Below, piece by piece: positions 48,385 through 48,486 of a stretch of DNA of 48,486 nucleotides (position 1 is the stretch's first letter; each line of letters starts with the position of its first letter). The stretch is taken from positions 113,629 to 162,114 of the forward strand of contig JAUMYT010000001.1 in NCBI GenBank assembly GCA_030528525.1, given 5' to 3'. This stretch comes from Pasteurellaceae bacterium (GTDB lineage Bacteria; Pseudomonadota; Gammaproteobacteria; Enterobacterales; Pasteurellaceae). The position numbers were made by a program, and so were the translations under genes. Below the pieces are notes generated by a model. The model saw only the letters and a program-made list of their open reading frames with translations. It was not told the origin of the DNA and did no database searches.

Positions 48385-48398
48385 CCCCCTAGTGATAA

Positions 48399-48486
48399 TT
48401 AGATCATTTGGCTCTGATACCACTGAGCCAGCAAAATCCCCGCATTCACCGCCACATTCAAACCGCTATTGAGCGGATTAGCGAAG
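48399..48486 (-). CDS. C-terminal fragment, probably a SpoU-type RNA methyltransferase
   Basis: Only the last 28 codons are in the window, on the minus strand. The segment LNVAVNAGILLAQWYQ resembles the terminal helix of SpoU/TrmH-family 2'-O-methyltransferases, where LNVAVA-type residues help bind SAM. The fragment is too short to name a member. Confidence 0.35.
   Translation of the reverse strand, partial: FANPLNSGLNVAVNAGILLAQWYQSQMI

Overview
The window looks like chromosomal DNA of a Pasteurellaceae bacterium. The gene content and order match gamma-proteobacterial housekeeping blocks: divergent argR/mdh, proQ-prc, an ldtD-mepK-ycbL murein cluster and divergent smrB/prmB. It also carries several copies of the Actinobacillus/Mannheimia-type DNA uptake signal, core ACAAGCGGT. 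I see no rRNA, tRNA, prophage, insertion sequence or CRISPR array. Gene density is high; the only gene-free stretch over 300 bases (7533-7874) holds repeats.

Layout. 1-2669 (minus) is the N-terminal part of a trimeric autotransporter adhesin that runs off the left edge. It has a G10 tract in its signal-peptide codons, YadA-type head motifs and a collagen-like Gly-X-Y region. 2955-6134 holds a polytopic PF10136 protein and a thioredoxin/CcdA pair. 6246-13144 carries menF, alaA, two tandem RarD-type transporters and priA. 13154-18502 holds an SDR39U1 epimerase, argR, mdh, a small lipoprotein, a cnoX-like chaperedoxin, trxB and proQ. 18515-24240 is an envelope block: prc, an L,D-transpeptidase, mepK, ycbL and mlaA. 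dsbD follows on the minus strand, then a flavin reductase, mltF with a small overlapping basic ORF, rpsO, rlmJ and alr. 31008-34327 is a four-gene PhnCDE-like (putative selenate) ABC transporter, followed by a yebE-like gene and ppiD. 37073-43194 is an accessory-looking sulfatase locus: TauE/SafE exporter, sodium:solute symporter, Cys-type sulfatase, CRP/FNR-family regulator and anaerobic sulfatase-maturating enzyme. A CPA1 antiporter, pyrE, trkA, smrB, prmB and the edge of a probable SpoU-type methyltransferase close the window.

How the genes work together. Thiol redox is well represented: thioredoxin-like protein plus CcdA, TrxB, CnoX and DsbD. So is murein metabolism: LdtD, MepK, MltF, Prc and Alr. 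The sulfatase locus reads as a self-contained module: an importer, a cytoplasmic sulfatase without a signal peptide, the radical-SAM enzyme that activates it, a regulator and a possible sulfur-oxyanion exporter.

The most striking non-genic pattern is a dispersed element of about 35 bases with core ACAAGGGGGTGA and a T-run plus GCAAAA beginning 22 bases after its first base. I count 16 copies. Its spacing is the same as in the canonical uptake signals here, but the core differs, and it outnumbers the seven canonical cores found. It may be a second uptake-signal dialect. Five copies lie inside genes and are translated.
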